Shown here: positions 1 through 6,403 of the stretch, piece after piece | Numbering within the stretch: the first letter of the stretch is position 1 | How the letters are laid out: the number at the start of each line of letters is the position of its first letter | Assembly (NCBI GenBank): GCA_026770585.1 | Contig: MU646622.1 | Span: forward strand, 16,136 to 26,514 | Length of the DNA stretch: 10,379 bases | Direction: 5' to 3' | From: Baffinella frigidus | Taxonomy: Eukaryota > Cryptophyceae > Cryptomonadales > Baffinellaceae | The notes under the pieces: generated by a model | Databases searched by the model: none | Seen by the model: the letters and a program-made list of their open reading frames with translations, nothing else | What the model was told of the DNA's origin: nothing | Made by a program: the position numbers and the translations under genes

Positions 1-107
1 GCTGCCTGAACCGATAGTCCTCCAATGATCCAATAGTCCTCCAAGGATGCGACCCCCCCGCTTTCCGACCCCCCGCGCCTGGCGCTGCCTGAAGCGATAG
101 TCCGCCA
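1..107 (+). repeat. Short direct repeat pair, 24-bp unit
   Basis: A 24-bp unit beginning GCTGCCTGAA and ending in TCCNCCA occurs at 1-24 and again at 84-107 with two mismatches. A partial third copy (AATAGTCCTCCA) lies at about 32-43. The spacer contains C-runs. No gene is evident here, and the short open frame at 109-321 has no recognisable domain. Confidence 0.6.
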
Positions 108-210
108 GGTGGGGGGGGTCGAGGCCCGCCTGAGCGAGGCGGATCGGGCCGTTCTCCAGACCACCATCCGACGCGTACCCCCCCCTACCACCACTCGAGG
201 CTATCTATGC

Positions 211-274
211 GAACAGATTCCTAAGTCAATTATTGGATCATTGCCCGGGAAACACGCCAGCAGTCAGAAATTGG
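211..274 (+). repeat. Diverged ~65-bp direct repeat, copy 1
   Basis: This stretch aligns with 596-661 over about 65 bp. Shared blocks include a GAACA start, TAAGT-AATTATTG, GGAAACA and GTCAG-AATT. Many substitutions and small gaps suggest an old duplicate or two old copies of a dispersed repeat. No inverted termini were seen. Confidence 0.45.
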
Positions 275-383
275 AGCCATTGCTACACGCTTTCCGTGTA
301 GGTTTCCCCTCAAACCCCTAAAACGTCCTTTTATTCTGTTCGCCTGAATAGCCTCGTGTGGCACCCCCTCCGGACTGACAAAA

Positions 384-518
384 ATTCACGCCAGATAAAA
401 ATAGGGAATTTCAGAACGCGGCGTTTTGCTCGAAACGTGTTTCGTGGAACAAATTTCACGCTTTTGCGGCGGCGGGCTGTTGACTTTTGGCGCGTTTCTG
501 GTACGAATCTGGCGTAAT
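384..518. mobile_element. Weak foldback, possible old MITE
   Basis: CGCCAGAT at 389-396 is the exact reverse complement of ATCTGGCG at 507-514, with imperfect pairing extending on both sides to roughly 384 and 518. The ~135-bp size suits a decayed MITE. The exact arm is only 8 bp and no target duplication is clear. A 71-codon open frame on the minus strand crosses it but shows only basic, low-information sequence. Confidence 0.3.
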
Positions 519-595
519 GTTCCAGAACCAGCTTAAGGGGAATCAACGTTTGTGGCCTGGCGCGGGTGGAGCGACACCACTCCGAACACTACGGA

Positions 596-661
596 GAACA
601 TTCTTAAGTTAATTATTGCATTATCTATTAAGGAAACATTCCAAAAGTCAGCAATTTTTGG
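596..661 (+). repeat. Diverged ~65-bp direct repeat, copy 2
   Basis: This is the second copy of the repeat at 211-274. It is more AT-rich, with the shared blocks in the same order and orientation. It lies just left of the MITE at 728-899. Confidence 0.45.
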
Positions 662-727
662 TCACGTTATCCCCAGATATCCGGGGGCAATGTGCTCCGT
701 AGCCTCCCGAGTTGACGGCAGTCGTTA

Positions 728-899
728 GAGCCAATCTAGTAGGACTTGGCCAGGGCGAACTTACAAGTTGCGAACTTCCAATTTCCATTTGTAACAGGTA
801 ATTTCGAACCGGTGCGCTTTTTCGCCTTTAAAACCTTTTTGAAGTTGCAATCTTGCTATTTTGGGAGTTCGCTCTGGCCAAGTCCTACCAGATTGGCTC
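728..899. mobile_element. TA-inserting MITE with 34-bp inverted termini
   Basis: The left arm starts GAGCCAATCTAGTAGGACTT at 728. Its reverse complement occupies the right end to 899 with two mismatches over 34 bp. TA dinucleotides at 726-727 and 900-901 fit a target duplication. At 172 bp with no coding capacity it is a non-autonomous MITE. TA duplication is typical of the Tc1/mariner superfamily, but that assignment is inferred, because the termini do not match a family I know. The interior contains short repeated GAACTT/AAGTTGC motifs near both ends. The near-identical arms suggest fairly recent insertion. Confidence 0.85.
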
Positions 900-1007
900 T
901 ACGGTGGGGGGAGGACCTCTCCCTCTCTCTCTGGCTCCACGCGCTCTTCGTACTACACTTAGACCGGTGGGCGCATGCGGTCTCTTTGAGCACTAGCAAG
1001 CCACAGA

Positions 1008-1150
1008 CCACACTGTGGGCTTCGAGGGTTTCGGGACCCCTAGATTTAGCGGTAACGTGACCAAGTTTACATTGGAAAAGAAAATCCTTCAAGTTAACTG
1101 CCCACAGGGTAAGTTGACTTTTGATGAAAGGTTCGTAGTCCGCCGTGTGG
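1008..1150 (+). repeat. Repeat E, copy 1 (~143 bp)
   Basis: This is the first of three copies of a ~140-bp repeat. All share a CCACAC-GTG start, a GGTAACGTGACCAA-like centre, paired motifs GTTAACTGCCC and TAAGTTGAC, TTTTGATGA, then CGTAGTC near the end. The ends of this copy are imperfect inverted repeats over about 13 bp (10/13), so it may be a MITE-like unit. The minus strand is open across it, but the open frame is not kept consistently between copies, so I do not call it coding. Confidence 0.75.
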
Positions 1151-1254
1151 TAGCAAGGCACAGATGAGCATAACCTGTAGTGAGGGCACATCCTGTCCGG
1201 AACCGCTGCCCCCTCCTGTCCTTCCGGCCCCCAAACGCGCCAGGTGATGCGTCA

Positions 1255-1320
1255 GAATTTGGGTCAGCTCACACGTCCTAAATTACAACTTGAATTTGGG
1301 TCAGCTCACACGTCCTAAAT
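1255..1320 (+). repeat. Two exact 29-bp direct repeats
   Basis: A 29-bp unit starting GAATTTGGGTCAGCTCACAC occurs at 1255-1283 and 1292-1320 without mismatch, separated by an 8-bp spacer (period 37 bp). The identity points to a recent local duplication. No gene is visible in the surrounding 1151-1451 stretch, which otherwise contains C-rich and G-rich runs. Confidence 0.85.
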
Positions 1321-1451
1321 AGGAAATTGAACGACCCCCCAACCGATGCGGCAGACGGCCGTGGTGGCAGTGGGGGAGGATCTAGTGGTGGCCAACGTTC
1401 ACGCGAAGGAACCCACGAGCGTCTTCGCCGCTGAGTGCCCCCCCCCCCCCT

Positions 1452-1590
1452 CCACACAGCGGACTTCGACGGGATTTTGAATTGCGATAAGACCTAGGAC
1501 CCTACAGTAGGCAACCCGTAGGGACATAGGGGGGGTCTTACGGATAAGGTGGGGGAAACTCGGGCTCTCAGCGCCCGAAAATCCCTCCCC
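1452..1590 (+). repeat. Repeat D, copy 1, containing element C
   Basis: This stretch, from CCACACAGCGGA to about CCGAAAATCCCT, matches the reverse complement of 6255-6403. The match includes both flanks of the internal C element, not just C itself. The flanking parts have diverged and carry indels, while the C core is better kept. The outer repeat is therefore older or freer to drift than C, or C is part of the same unit. Confidence 0.65.
1482..1549 (+). mobile_element. MITE-like element C, copy 1
   Basis: The element begins TTGCGATAAGACC and ends GGTCTTACGGATAAGG, which are imperfect inverted repeats of each other. The core contains CCTAGGACCCTAC-GTAGG followed by CCGTAGGG. Copies occur at 6303-6371 (inverted) and 8076-8140. 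It is about 68 bp and non-coding. The core resembles those of families A and B. Confidence 0.6.
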
Positions 1591-1645
1591 CATCAAACCC
1601 CCATCAACAAAGACGCGAAGTATCGAACTGTGTATCCCCACCTAA

Positions 1646-1784
1646 CCACACGGTGGGCTGCCAAGGTTTCGTTGGGGCCGGATGTTAGGGTGTAACGTGA
1701 CCAATCCGCATTAGAAAAAGCCGTGAAGTTAGCTGCCTCAAGGCAAGTTAGCTTTTGATGAGAGTTTCGTAGTCCACCGTGTAG
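1646..1784 (+). repeat. Repeat E, copy 2 (139 bp)
   Basis: This is the most diverged E copy, recognisable by TAACGTGACCAA, GAAGTTAGCTGCC, AAGTTAGCTTTTGATGA and CGTAGTCCACCGTGT. Its ends CCACACGGTGGGC and GTCCACCGTGTAG are inverted repeats at 11 of 13 positions, the best-preserved termini of the three copies. It abuts copy 3 without a spacer. Confidence 0.7.
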
Positions 1785-1923
1785 CCACACAGTGAGCTTC
1801 GAGGGTTTCCAGACCCCTAGATTTAGCGGTAACGTGACCAAATTTGCATCAAAAAAATCCTGAAAGTTAACTGCCCATAAGGTAAGTTGACTTTTGATGA
1901 ACGTTGCGTAGTCTGTTGTGAGG
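1785..1923 (+). repeat. Repeat E, copy 3 (139 bp), in tandem with copy 2
   Basis: This copy is closer to copy 1 than to its tandem neighbour. It shares GGTTTCNNGACCCCTAG, TTTAGCGGTAACGTGACCAA and TTAACTGCCCA with copy 1. That pattern suggests copies 1 and 3 share a more recent source, so the tandem junction with copy 2 need not be a simple duplication in place. Confidence 0.7.
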
Positions 1924-1961
1924 GCATCCAAAACAGCTGCCGGTTGCTCTCTTACTGACCT

Positions 1962-2039
1962 ACTTGGTAGTCACGTAGGTAGGTGGGAAGGTCGTTAGGA
2001 AGGTTGCATGTCACCTTTTCACTGGCGTTTGGAATTAGT
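1962..2039 (+). repeat. Left ~78-bp direct repeat flanking a repeat complex
   Basis: This matches 2569-2646 in the same orientation. Shared blocks are TAGTC-CGTAGG-AGGTGGGAAGGT-GTTAG, ATGT and GGAATNAG. The pair bounds about 530 bp holding the foldback and the polypyrimidine/polypurine inverted repeat. LTR-like flanks are one reading, but the termini do not show a clear TG..CA and no gag or pol remnants lie between. Confidence 0.55.
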
Positions 2040-2073
2040 AGCGGTGTCCCCCAGGAAGAGAGCGTCGGGGGAG

Positions 2074-2231
2074 GATCTCATCCCCACAGGCATTTAAATC
2101 AAATGCTCGAAATGCATACTTTTTGGCGTCAGATTCTGCCTGAAGTGGCCAAATTGGCATCTTCTGGCAACTTCTGACGCCAAAAGTATGCATTTCGAGC
2201 ATTTAATTTAACTGCCTGTGGGGATGAGATC
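2074..2231. mobile_element. Foldback element with ~60-bp inverted arms
   Basis: The arm starting GATCTCATCCCCACAGGC at 2074-2133 is matched by its reverse complement at 2173-2231 with two substitutions and one single-base indel, leaving a 39-bp centre. Weaker pairing continues outward on both sides to about 2045 and 2262. The two arms can form a long hairpin in DNA or transcript. It is non-coding. It may be a MITE of the foldback type, and no exact target duplication was found outside GATC, which belongs to the arms. Confidence 0.8.
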
Positions 2232-2270
2232 ACCGCCGAGGCGAGCGCATCCTCTGGGAGGCTTGGCACG

Positions 2271-2530
2271 CCTCCCTCCCTCCCTCCCTCCCTCCCTCCC
2301 TCCCTCCCTCCCTCTCTCTCGCTACCTCTCTCTCTCCCCCCCTCCCTCCCTCCTCTCTCTCCCCCGCGGGGCAGCCTGCCGCCGGCAGGCTGGTGAAGGG
2401 GGAGAGAGAGGAGGGAGGGAGGGAGGGAGAGAGAGAGAGAGAGGGAGAGAGGGAGAGAGAGAGAGAGAGCGAGAGAGGGTGGGTGGGGGAGAGGAGGGCA
2501 ACAGGGGGGGCGAGAGAAGGGGAGAGGGGG
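2271..2530. repeat. Polypyrimidine/polypurine inverted repeat
   Basis: A pyrimidine run of CCCT and CTCT units (2271-2365) faces a purine run of GGGA and GAGA units (about 2394-2527). Between them lies a near-perfect palindrome, CAGCCTGCC-GCC-GGCAGGCTG, at 2372-2392. The whole can fold into a hairpin of some 100 bp per arm, and each tract alone is a candidate for triplex (H-DNA) formation. Open frames of repeating Arg/Glu/Gly or Leu/Ser/Pro here are products of the simple repeat, not genes. Confidence 0.85.
2477..2498 (+). other. G-quadruplex motif
   Basis: Four G-runs are separated by loops of 1, 1 and 6 bases (GGGTGGGTGGGGG, then AGAGGA, then GGG). This fits the canonical G3N1-7 pattern on the plus strand. 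It sits in the purine arm of the large inverted repeat. Confidence 0.6.
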
Positions 2531-2568
2531 GGCTGCGTCCTCTCTGAAGCGTGCAGGGTTCAGTGTGA

Positions 2569-2646
2569 ACCTTGGATGCGTAGTCGCGTAGGAAGGTGGG
2601 AAGGTAGTTAGTTTGAATGTGATCTGGTCACTAGCTTCCGGAATCA
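2569..2646 (+). repeat. Right ~78-bp direct repeat flanking a repeat complex
   Basis: This is the partner of 1962-2039, with scattered substitutions and small indels. It is followed directly by G-rich sequence and the CACGTG-containing hairpin at 2668-2689. Confidence 0.55.
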
Positions 2647-2667
2647 GGGGTTGGGGGTCGGGGGCCA

Positions 2668-2722
2668 CGTGACCAGTCACCTGGTCACGCGCTCCGAGGC
2701 TGTAAAGCCGAGGCTGTAAAGC
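2668..2722. repeat. Hairpin plus 14-bp tandem duplication
   Basis: CGTGACCAG at 2668-2676 pairs perfectly with CTGGTCACG at 2681-2689 across a TCAC loop. Directly after it, CGAGGCTGTAAAGC is present twice in tandem at 2695-2708 and 2709-2722. Further small GGTCAGC/GCTGACC hairpins follow at about 2735-2790. The rest of 2723-2938 contains nothing recognisable. Confidence 0.7.
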
Positions 2723-2938
2723 AAACAACTTACTGGTCAGCAAACAGCTGACCGGTCAGGTGTAAGAAGGTCAGCACCAGCTGACAGAAGCGGGTGTCGT
2801 TTGCAGGGCGTTGGCGCGGTACTTCCAACTCGTCTGCTCCGAGGGGGCTCACAACCTGTGTCGGCCTGGCGCGACGCTGCTTCTGCTCAGCGACACCAAC
2901 CTCCCTTCTCGGGAACTGGTGCGGCTTCCAGACCACAC

Positions 2939-3083
2939 TCATCTCGAAACATATCTCAATCAGTTCCCTAATTAGCGTTTCTCATTTAATTAGGATGCCT
3001 AATTAAGTTTACTATGCCTTTGCTAACTTCTCCTATTCAACCTCCTATTGAAAAGGAACTGATTCAGTTGTCTTCCGAGATGA
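2939..3083. mobile_element. MITE-like element F, copy 1
   Basis: The ends are 29-bp inverted repeats matching at 24 positions, beginning TCATCTCG and ending ATCAGTTCC on the inner side. The interior is AT-rich and holds a second, inner inverted motif (CCTAATTAG near 2967 with CATTTAATTAGG downstream). The right half (3021-3083) recurs at 9097-9162. It is non-coding, and no clear target duplication was found. Confidence 0.65.
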
Positions 3084-3202
3084 ACACGAGGCTACCCGTG
3101 TGACCAGAATAAAAGTCGGTTGTGGCGTTTTGTGGGGAGGGTTGGTCACGTGGCGCCCGCTTTGGGGGGGGAACGTTGCTAGCTTCTCGCCCGGTGAAAA
3201 GG

Positions 3203-3335
3203 AGAGAGATTGATAATTTGTCGCCAAACAACCAGCGTCAGTGCCGCACATGCTCGACGCATTGTGCCACTACTGTACACTGTGTCGGCCGCTCATACGA
3301 GCATTTTCCGGATGGATTGTAACTCCACCTCCTAC
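3203..3335 (-). mobile_element. Element G, copy 1 (introner-like or SINE-like)
   Basis: On the minus strand it starts GTAGGAGGTGGAGTTACAAT and ends in AATCTCTCT. It is flanked by a near-perfect direct repeat: GGTGAAAAGG at 3193-3202 and GGTGAGAAGG at 3336-3345, which fits a target duplication of 10-12 bp. There are no terminal inverted repeats and no coding potential. A CTGAC branch-like motif (minus strand, 3237-3241) is present, but this copy lacks an AG directly after its pyrimidine tract, so its 3' splice site would be poor. Confidence 0.75.
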
Positions 3336-3548
3336 GGTGAGAAGGAGACCCAGCGCGACGCCGAGGGCTTCTACTCGAGAATGTCGAGGATCCTATTTAT
3401 ATGTGGGGTTGTAAATATGTGTACCAGGATAACGTAACCAACCTCGTGACTGTGCTAATTTCGCAGAGTCACGTGATCAACCTCACGAAAGTTACTACAC
3501 ACATGCCCACTTGTAAAAGTATCTGGTTCTAAATAGGCCCCTCTAGCA
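3336..3548. other. No recognisable gene or element
   Basis: The stretch contains a small hairpin, CGTGACT with AGTCACG around 3446-3472, and short repeated ACCAACCTCGTGA/GATCAACCTCACG motifs. Short open frames cross it in several phases without any domain I recognise. Confidence 0.5.
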
Positions 3549-3593
3549 TTCTTCTTCGTCTTTATTACTCTCGATGCAGGTCCTAAATCAGGC
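3549..3593 (-). repeat. 45-bp dispersed motif, copy 1 (inverted)
   Basis: The reverse complement matches 8669-8713 at about 38 of 45 positions, including an exact block ATCGAGAGTAATAAAGA. In both places the same reading phase gives a peptide of the form GPxSRVIKxKK. It may be a fragment of a repetitive element that once coded, possibly the tail of a retroelement polyprotein, but that is a guess from the basic GPxSR pattern. Confidence 0.6.
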
Positions 3594-3670
3594 CCTTGAG
3601 CCTTGAGTTGAGTGATACAATAGTCTATGAGCCTTAAGAACGGGCCCGCCTCAGAAACGTGAGCCGCCGT

Positions 3671-3799
3671 GGCCACTTATGGCTTCTAAGTGGATCTGGC
3701 CACTGACTAAGTGGACCTGGTCACTTATGGCTACTAAGTGAACCTGGCCACTTATGGCTACTAAGTGGACCTGGCCACTTATGGCTACTAAGAGGACCA
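3671..3799. repeat. Tandem array of 27-bp hairpin units (5 copies)
   Basis: The unit reads GGCCACTTATGGCTACTAAG and then TGGACCT. Copies start at 3671, 3698 (a 21-bp deleted copy), 3719, 3746 and 3773. Within each unit CCACTTA pairs with TAAGTGG, so each is a small hairpin. The same hairpin at 33-bp spacing occurs at 5850-5990. Array length could vary between individuals. Confidence 0.85.
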
Positions 3800-4126
3800 G
3801 ACTATGCGCTCACAACCACGTATCTTGTTCATGTGGGAAACGATGGGAACGACGGTTGGCGACGCAGCGCTGATGCCGACTGGCCAGTCTGAAACCACAG
3901 TGGGTGCAGGCTGAGTGGTTGGGTGCATACTGTGCGGTTGCAGACGGAGTTAGTCCCACCACCAAGTAGATTCACTCTCGGGAACTGTTCATCGAAACGA
4001 TTTCTGGTACAAATGCAGACATTTTAAAGCCCTCAAAGTACGACTAGTTTAAAGCCCTAAAAACTCTTGGTACAAATCTTCGTTTAGCAGGACATTCCCG
4101 AAATTAAATCTATTCAGGTTCGCGAA
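3800..4126. other. Gene-free stretch with minor duplicated words
   Basis: No open frame of note lies here. GGTACAAAT and TTTAAAGCCCT each occur twice between about 4006 and 4077, nested in an outer/inner order. GTGGGTGCAG-type words repeat near 3900-3940. I see no splice-like, RNA-gene or regulatory structure worth calling. Confidence 0.5.
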
Positions 4127-4340
4127 GAGAGTTGTTAGTTGGGCGCACGCCGGGAGTCCCGCGCACGTTTCCAAACGTCTTGTGTGTTCGTGAGTCTCGT
4201 GTTCCCGCGCACGTTTGGACTCTCGAACACACGAGACTCACGAAGGACGAGAGTCCAAACGTGCGCGGGAACACGAGACTCACGAACACACAAGACGAGA
4301 GTTGTTGGTTGGGCGCACGCCGGGAGTCCCGCGCACGTTT
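4127..4340 (+). repeat. 44-bp direct repeats at 170-bp spacing
   Basis: GAGAGTTGTTNGTTGGGCGC and the following CACGCCGGGAGTCCCGCGCACGTT sequence occur at 4127-4170 and 4297-4340 with a single clear mismatch (A/G). The second copy starts at the last base of the right arm of the perfect inverted repeat 4176-4297. The direct repeats therefore bracket the hairpin. Confidence 0.85.
4176..4297. repeat. Perfect 50-bp inverted repeat with 22-nt loop
   Basis: Bases 4176-4225 are the exact reverse complement of 4248-4297, with loop 4226-4247. The arms contain GTGAGTCTCGTGTTCCCGCG and the word GCGCACGTTT, and the loop itself carries one more copy of the AACACACGAGACTCACG word. Open frames run on both strands, which is expected of a palindromic sequence. 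Perfect arms imply recent formation, gene conversion, or an inverted duplication artefact of assembly. A transcript would form a long double-stranded stem. Confidence 0.9.
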
Positions 4341-4349
4341 TGACTCTCG

Positions 4350-4417
4350 AAAACACGAGACTCACCAACACACGAGACTCATGAAGACACGAGACTGACC
4401 AACACACGAGGCTGACC
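4350..4417 (+). repeat. 17-bp tandem array, four units
   Basis: Units of the form AACACACGAGACTCACC run at 4350-4366, 4367-4383, 4384-4400 and 4401-4417, with one to four differences each. The same word is found in the loop and arms of the neighbouring 50-bp inverted repeat, so the array and the hairpin probably share an origin. The period is not a multiple of three, so a repeat protein is unlikely. Confidence 0.85.
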
Positions 4418-4530
4418 AACTCCCTTGAGGGTTGCTGGCACTCGCGTGAAGGGAAGCCATCATGGCACCTTGTATTACCTTTCTGAAGGCCGTGTAGGAT
4501 AAGGACCCACACGCCAAACGACTGCAGGTT

Positions 4531-4638
4531 AGTACGGCGTGGTGTACCTTCGGTGTGCGTCTCTTCTTGTTTTTTGACACGCACCGCCGGAGGCTGGTTA
4601 GGTCCCCCTCCGGTGTGAATTCGTTTTCACACATCGGG
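4531..4638 (+). repeat. Hairpin modules X1 then Y1
   Basis: Module X (4531-4560) begins AGTACGGCGTGGTGTACC. Module Y (4586-4638) begins GCCGGAGGCT and contains GTGAATTCGTTTTCACAC, an imperfect hairpin around a TTCG loop. Between them CGGTGTGCGTC and GACACGCACCG can pair. Both modules recur at 4728-4810 in the same orientation but in the order Y then X. Confidence 0.75.
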
Positions 4639-4727
4639 GAGGGACCTGACGCCCGGGAAGAACAACGAAGGGGTCGACCGGGATTCGGGTCGCACTTGAT
4701 TAGTGCAGCAAGCGCCCCGCAGGGGCC

Positions 4728-4832
4728 GCCGGAGGCTTGTTAGGACCCCCCTCCGATGTGAATTCGTTTCACGCATCGGGAGTACGGCGTGGTGTACCTG
4801 CGGTGAGCGTTGGTGCTGTGGACCACAGCACC
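4728..4832 (+). repeat. Hairpin modules Y2 then X2 plus 21-bp palindrome
   Basis: Y2 (4728-4780) matches Y1 apart from a few bases and keeps the TTCG-loop hairpin. X2 (4781-4810) follows directly. Then 4812-4832 is a palindrome with arms GGTGCTGTGG and CCACAGCACC around one base. The permuted order (XY ... YX, all in one orientation) is not a simple tandem duplication. Confidence 0.75.
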
Positions 4833-4979
4833 ACAGCCTGTGGTGCTTTGTTTTACACGCACATCTCCTCTTCCTCGCACCTCACTTGGCTGTGATACCC
4901 GTTGAAAGAACCGAGATCATCTGCGTCTGGGCTCCGGCTGATCCACTCGTGAGGTCTCCCTCTACAGAGGACACCGCGA

Positions 4980-5095
4980 TTAGCACCGACATGGCGGGAA
5001 TGTATGCACTCTCAGTCACCCCTCTGCTGTCTCTCTGTGGCGGTGCCACCCCTCTGCTGTCTCTCTTTGGCACATTCCCGCCGTGCTGGTGCTAA
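4980..5095. mobile_element. MITE-like element with 24-bp inverted ends and internal duplication
   Basis: TTAGCACCGACATGGCGGGA at 4980 onward is matched by the reverse complement of 5072-5095 at 21 of 24 positions. Inside, a 24-bp CACCCCTCTGCTGTCTCTCT core occurs at 5017-5040 and 5047-5070 (period 30). The element is 116 bp and non-coding. No clear target duplication was seen. Confidence 0.65.
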
Positions 5096-5233
5096 CAAAG
5101 GTTGTCTCAACGGGCTACAGGTTTGAGGTTTCATGTATGGCGTCCCATCGCATTGACCTTCTGATCCAATGAAGCAACTATGTCTCCACTTTAGACGTGA
5201 TGGGGGTCAATCAAAAGTTGCCGTAAGGGCAGG

Positions 5234-5252
5234 TTCCCGGAAATTCCGGGAA
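5234..5252. repeat. 19-bp perfect palindrome
   Basis: TTCCCGGAA and TTCCGGGAA surround a single central A. It lies between two AAAAGTTG words (near 5213 and 5259) in an otherwise unannotated stretch, 5096-5409. Regions either side carry GTTGACTT-like words also found inverted at 5664-5706. It could be a dimeric protein-binding site, but nothing further supports this. Confidence 0.5.
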
Positions 5253-5409
5253 GTTGGCAAAAGTTGACTCGAGGCTTCATGGGAGTTGACTTGTGCGATC
5301 GACCCCCTTCCCATCTAGTGTAGGTAACGAACGGGGCGTGCGGGGCATCGGCAGGGCGGCGGGAGCGACGGGGCGAAAGGGGCGAAAGGGGCAAGAAAAG
5401 GAGAAAAGG

Positions 5410-5542
5410 GTAGGAGGTGGAGTTGGAATCCATCCGGAAAATGCTCGCATGAGCGGCCGACACGGGGTACAGTAGTGACACAATGCGTCGAGCATGTGCG
5501 GCGCTGACGCCGGTTGTTTGGCGATAAATTATCAATCTCTCT
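5410..5542 (+). mobile_element. Element G, copy 2 (introner-like or SINE-like)
   Basis: This is a full-length copy, inverted relative to copies 1, 4 and 5. It starts GTAGGAGGTGGAGTTG, has a CTGAC branch-like motif at 5504-5508, and ends TTATCAATCTCTCT followed by CGGCAG, so an AG (5547-5548) closes about 40 nt after the branch motif. I could not find a convincing target duplication. The left flank is purine-rich GGGCGAAAGG repeats. Confidence 0.75.
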
Positions 5543-5849
5543 CGGCAGGCAGAGGCGTTTGCAGCGGAGTGCGGCCGATTGTCGATGACGCTTTTACCAA
5601 GTCTGGGAACTCCGACCACTCGCAAGGTGCCTTCTCCACGCGACGATGGCCTGTGAAATTGGCCTGTTGCCAAAGTCAACTCACCCACAAATCTGTCAAC
5701 TTTGCGCGGATGCTGAACAAAATACTTTTAGTAGTGCATACATAATAGAAAGACGCAATCGATTTGATACACAGGTTATCGTCGCGTGGCTTCCCGCGCA
5801 AAACAGATCCTACTGCCCCCACGCCGTGCAGAGCCACTCCGCTAGGGAA
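5543..5849. other. Gene-free stretch
   Basis: Short frames exist but show no recognisable domain. GTCAACT-like words near 5676 and 5695 echo the words at 5212-5300 in the opposite orientation, so copy 2 of element G may have landed inside an older inverted repeat. That pairing is weak. Confidence 0.4.
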
Positions 5850-5990
5850 GGTCCACTTAGTAGCCATAAGTGGCCATGGATGAGTCTGCCAATCCCTGGC
5901 CACTTATAGCTACTAAGTGGACCAGTCCCTGGCCACTTATGTCTACTAAGTGGACCAGTCACTGGCCACTTATGGCTGCTAAGTGGACCT
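5850..5990. repeat. Hairpin array, one inverted unit plus three 33-bp units
   Basis: Units starting CTGGCCACTTATNNCTACTA run at 5896-5928, 5929-5961 and 5962-5990. They are preceded by one inverted unit at 5850-5876. The hairpin is the one seen in the 27-bp array at 3671-3799, with an added CCAGTC spacer. Open frames here repeat a Trp-Pro-Leu pattern because 33 is a multiple of three. I treat that as a by-product. Confidence 0.85.
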
Positions 5991-6254
5991 CACCGAGCGG
6001 TCCGCGCTCAACCCCCACTCATCTCTGGTGTGGGGCTGACCCTGGATACCGGCGCTCAGGAAGCACACAGCCGCGACCCTTGAGGACATGGAAGAGAGGA
6101 ATGTATTACCCGACTTGATGGTCAAACCCTGGTGGTCAAACGCTATTGGACTCTACCGCCACGACAATCTCCCTGCACTGCCCGCCCCCCCGCCTTCCCC
6201 GTCCCTGCAGCGTGGCCATTGAACGGATTGTATTGGACACCCGTACAACCTCAC
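5991..6254. other. Gene-free stretch
   Basis: Nothing recognisable is visible. It contains C-runs near 6181-6205 and a short TGGTCAAAC word repeated at 6119-6140. Confidence 0.4.
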
Positions 6255-6403
6255 ATCGGGCTACGAAGGGATTTTCGGCGTGAATCGAGCCACCTTTCCG
6301 TCACTTGATCCGTAGGAACCCCCCTATGTCTCCACGGGTTGCCAACCGTAGGGTCCTAGGTCTTATCGCGTAAGGGTTATTCAAACTCCTTTCAAACTCC
6401 GCT
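6255..6403 (-). repeat. Repeat D, copy 2 (inverted), containing element C
   Basis: The reverse complement aligns with 1452-1590 from CCACACAGCGGA through the C core to CCGAAAATCCCT. This copy carries a short internal duplication (TCAAACTCC twice at 6381-6398) absent from copy 1. Confidence 0.6.
6303..6371 (-). mobile_element. MITE-like element C, copy 2
   Basis: Read on the minus strand it is GCGATAAGACCTAGGACCCT, then the core and a CGGATCAAGT end. The inverted termini are more decayed than in copy 1. Confidence 0.55.

Noticed and set aside
856-1931. Minus-strand frames with a shared FIKSQLTLWAVN segment
   Set aside because: The shared peptide comes from repeat E. The frame is not kept between tandem copies 2 and 3 because the 139-bp period is not a multiple of three.
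1962-2646. LTR retrotransposon bounded by direct repeats
   Set aside because: The repeats are short and diverged, without clear TG/CA ends, primer-binding site, polypurine tract next to the right repeat, or gag/pol remnants.
2129-2743. 204-codon minus-strand open frame rich in Leu-Ser and Gly-Arg-Glu
   Set aside because: It is the translation of the pyrimidine/purine simple repeat and the foldback, and similar frames occur on the other strand.
2794-3006. 70-codon open frames on both strands at 2.73-3.0 kb
   Set aside because: Opposite-strand frames of similar length with no domain, running into element F, are expected by chance.
3671-3799. Regular repeats that might be taken for a CRISPR array
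   Set aside because: Units are contiguous hairpins without unique spacers. The same holds for 5850-5990 and 4350-4417, and no cas-like genes are present.
4135-4584. 149-codon minus-strand open frame
   Set aside because: It spans the perfect inverted repeat and the 17-bp array. Palindromic and repetitive DNA stays open in several phases, and no domain is seen.
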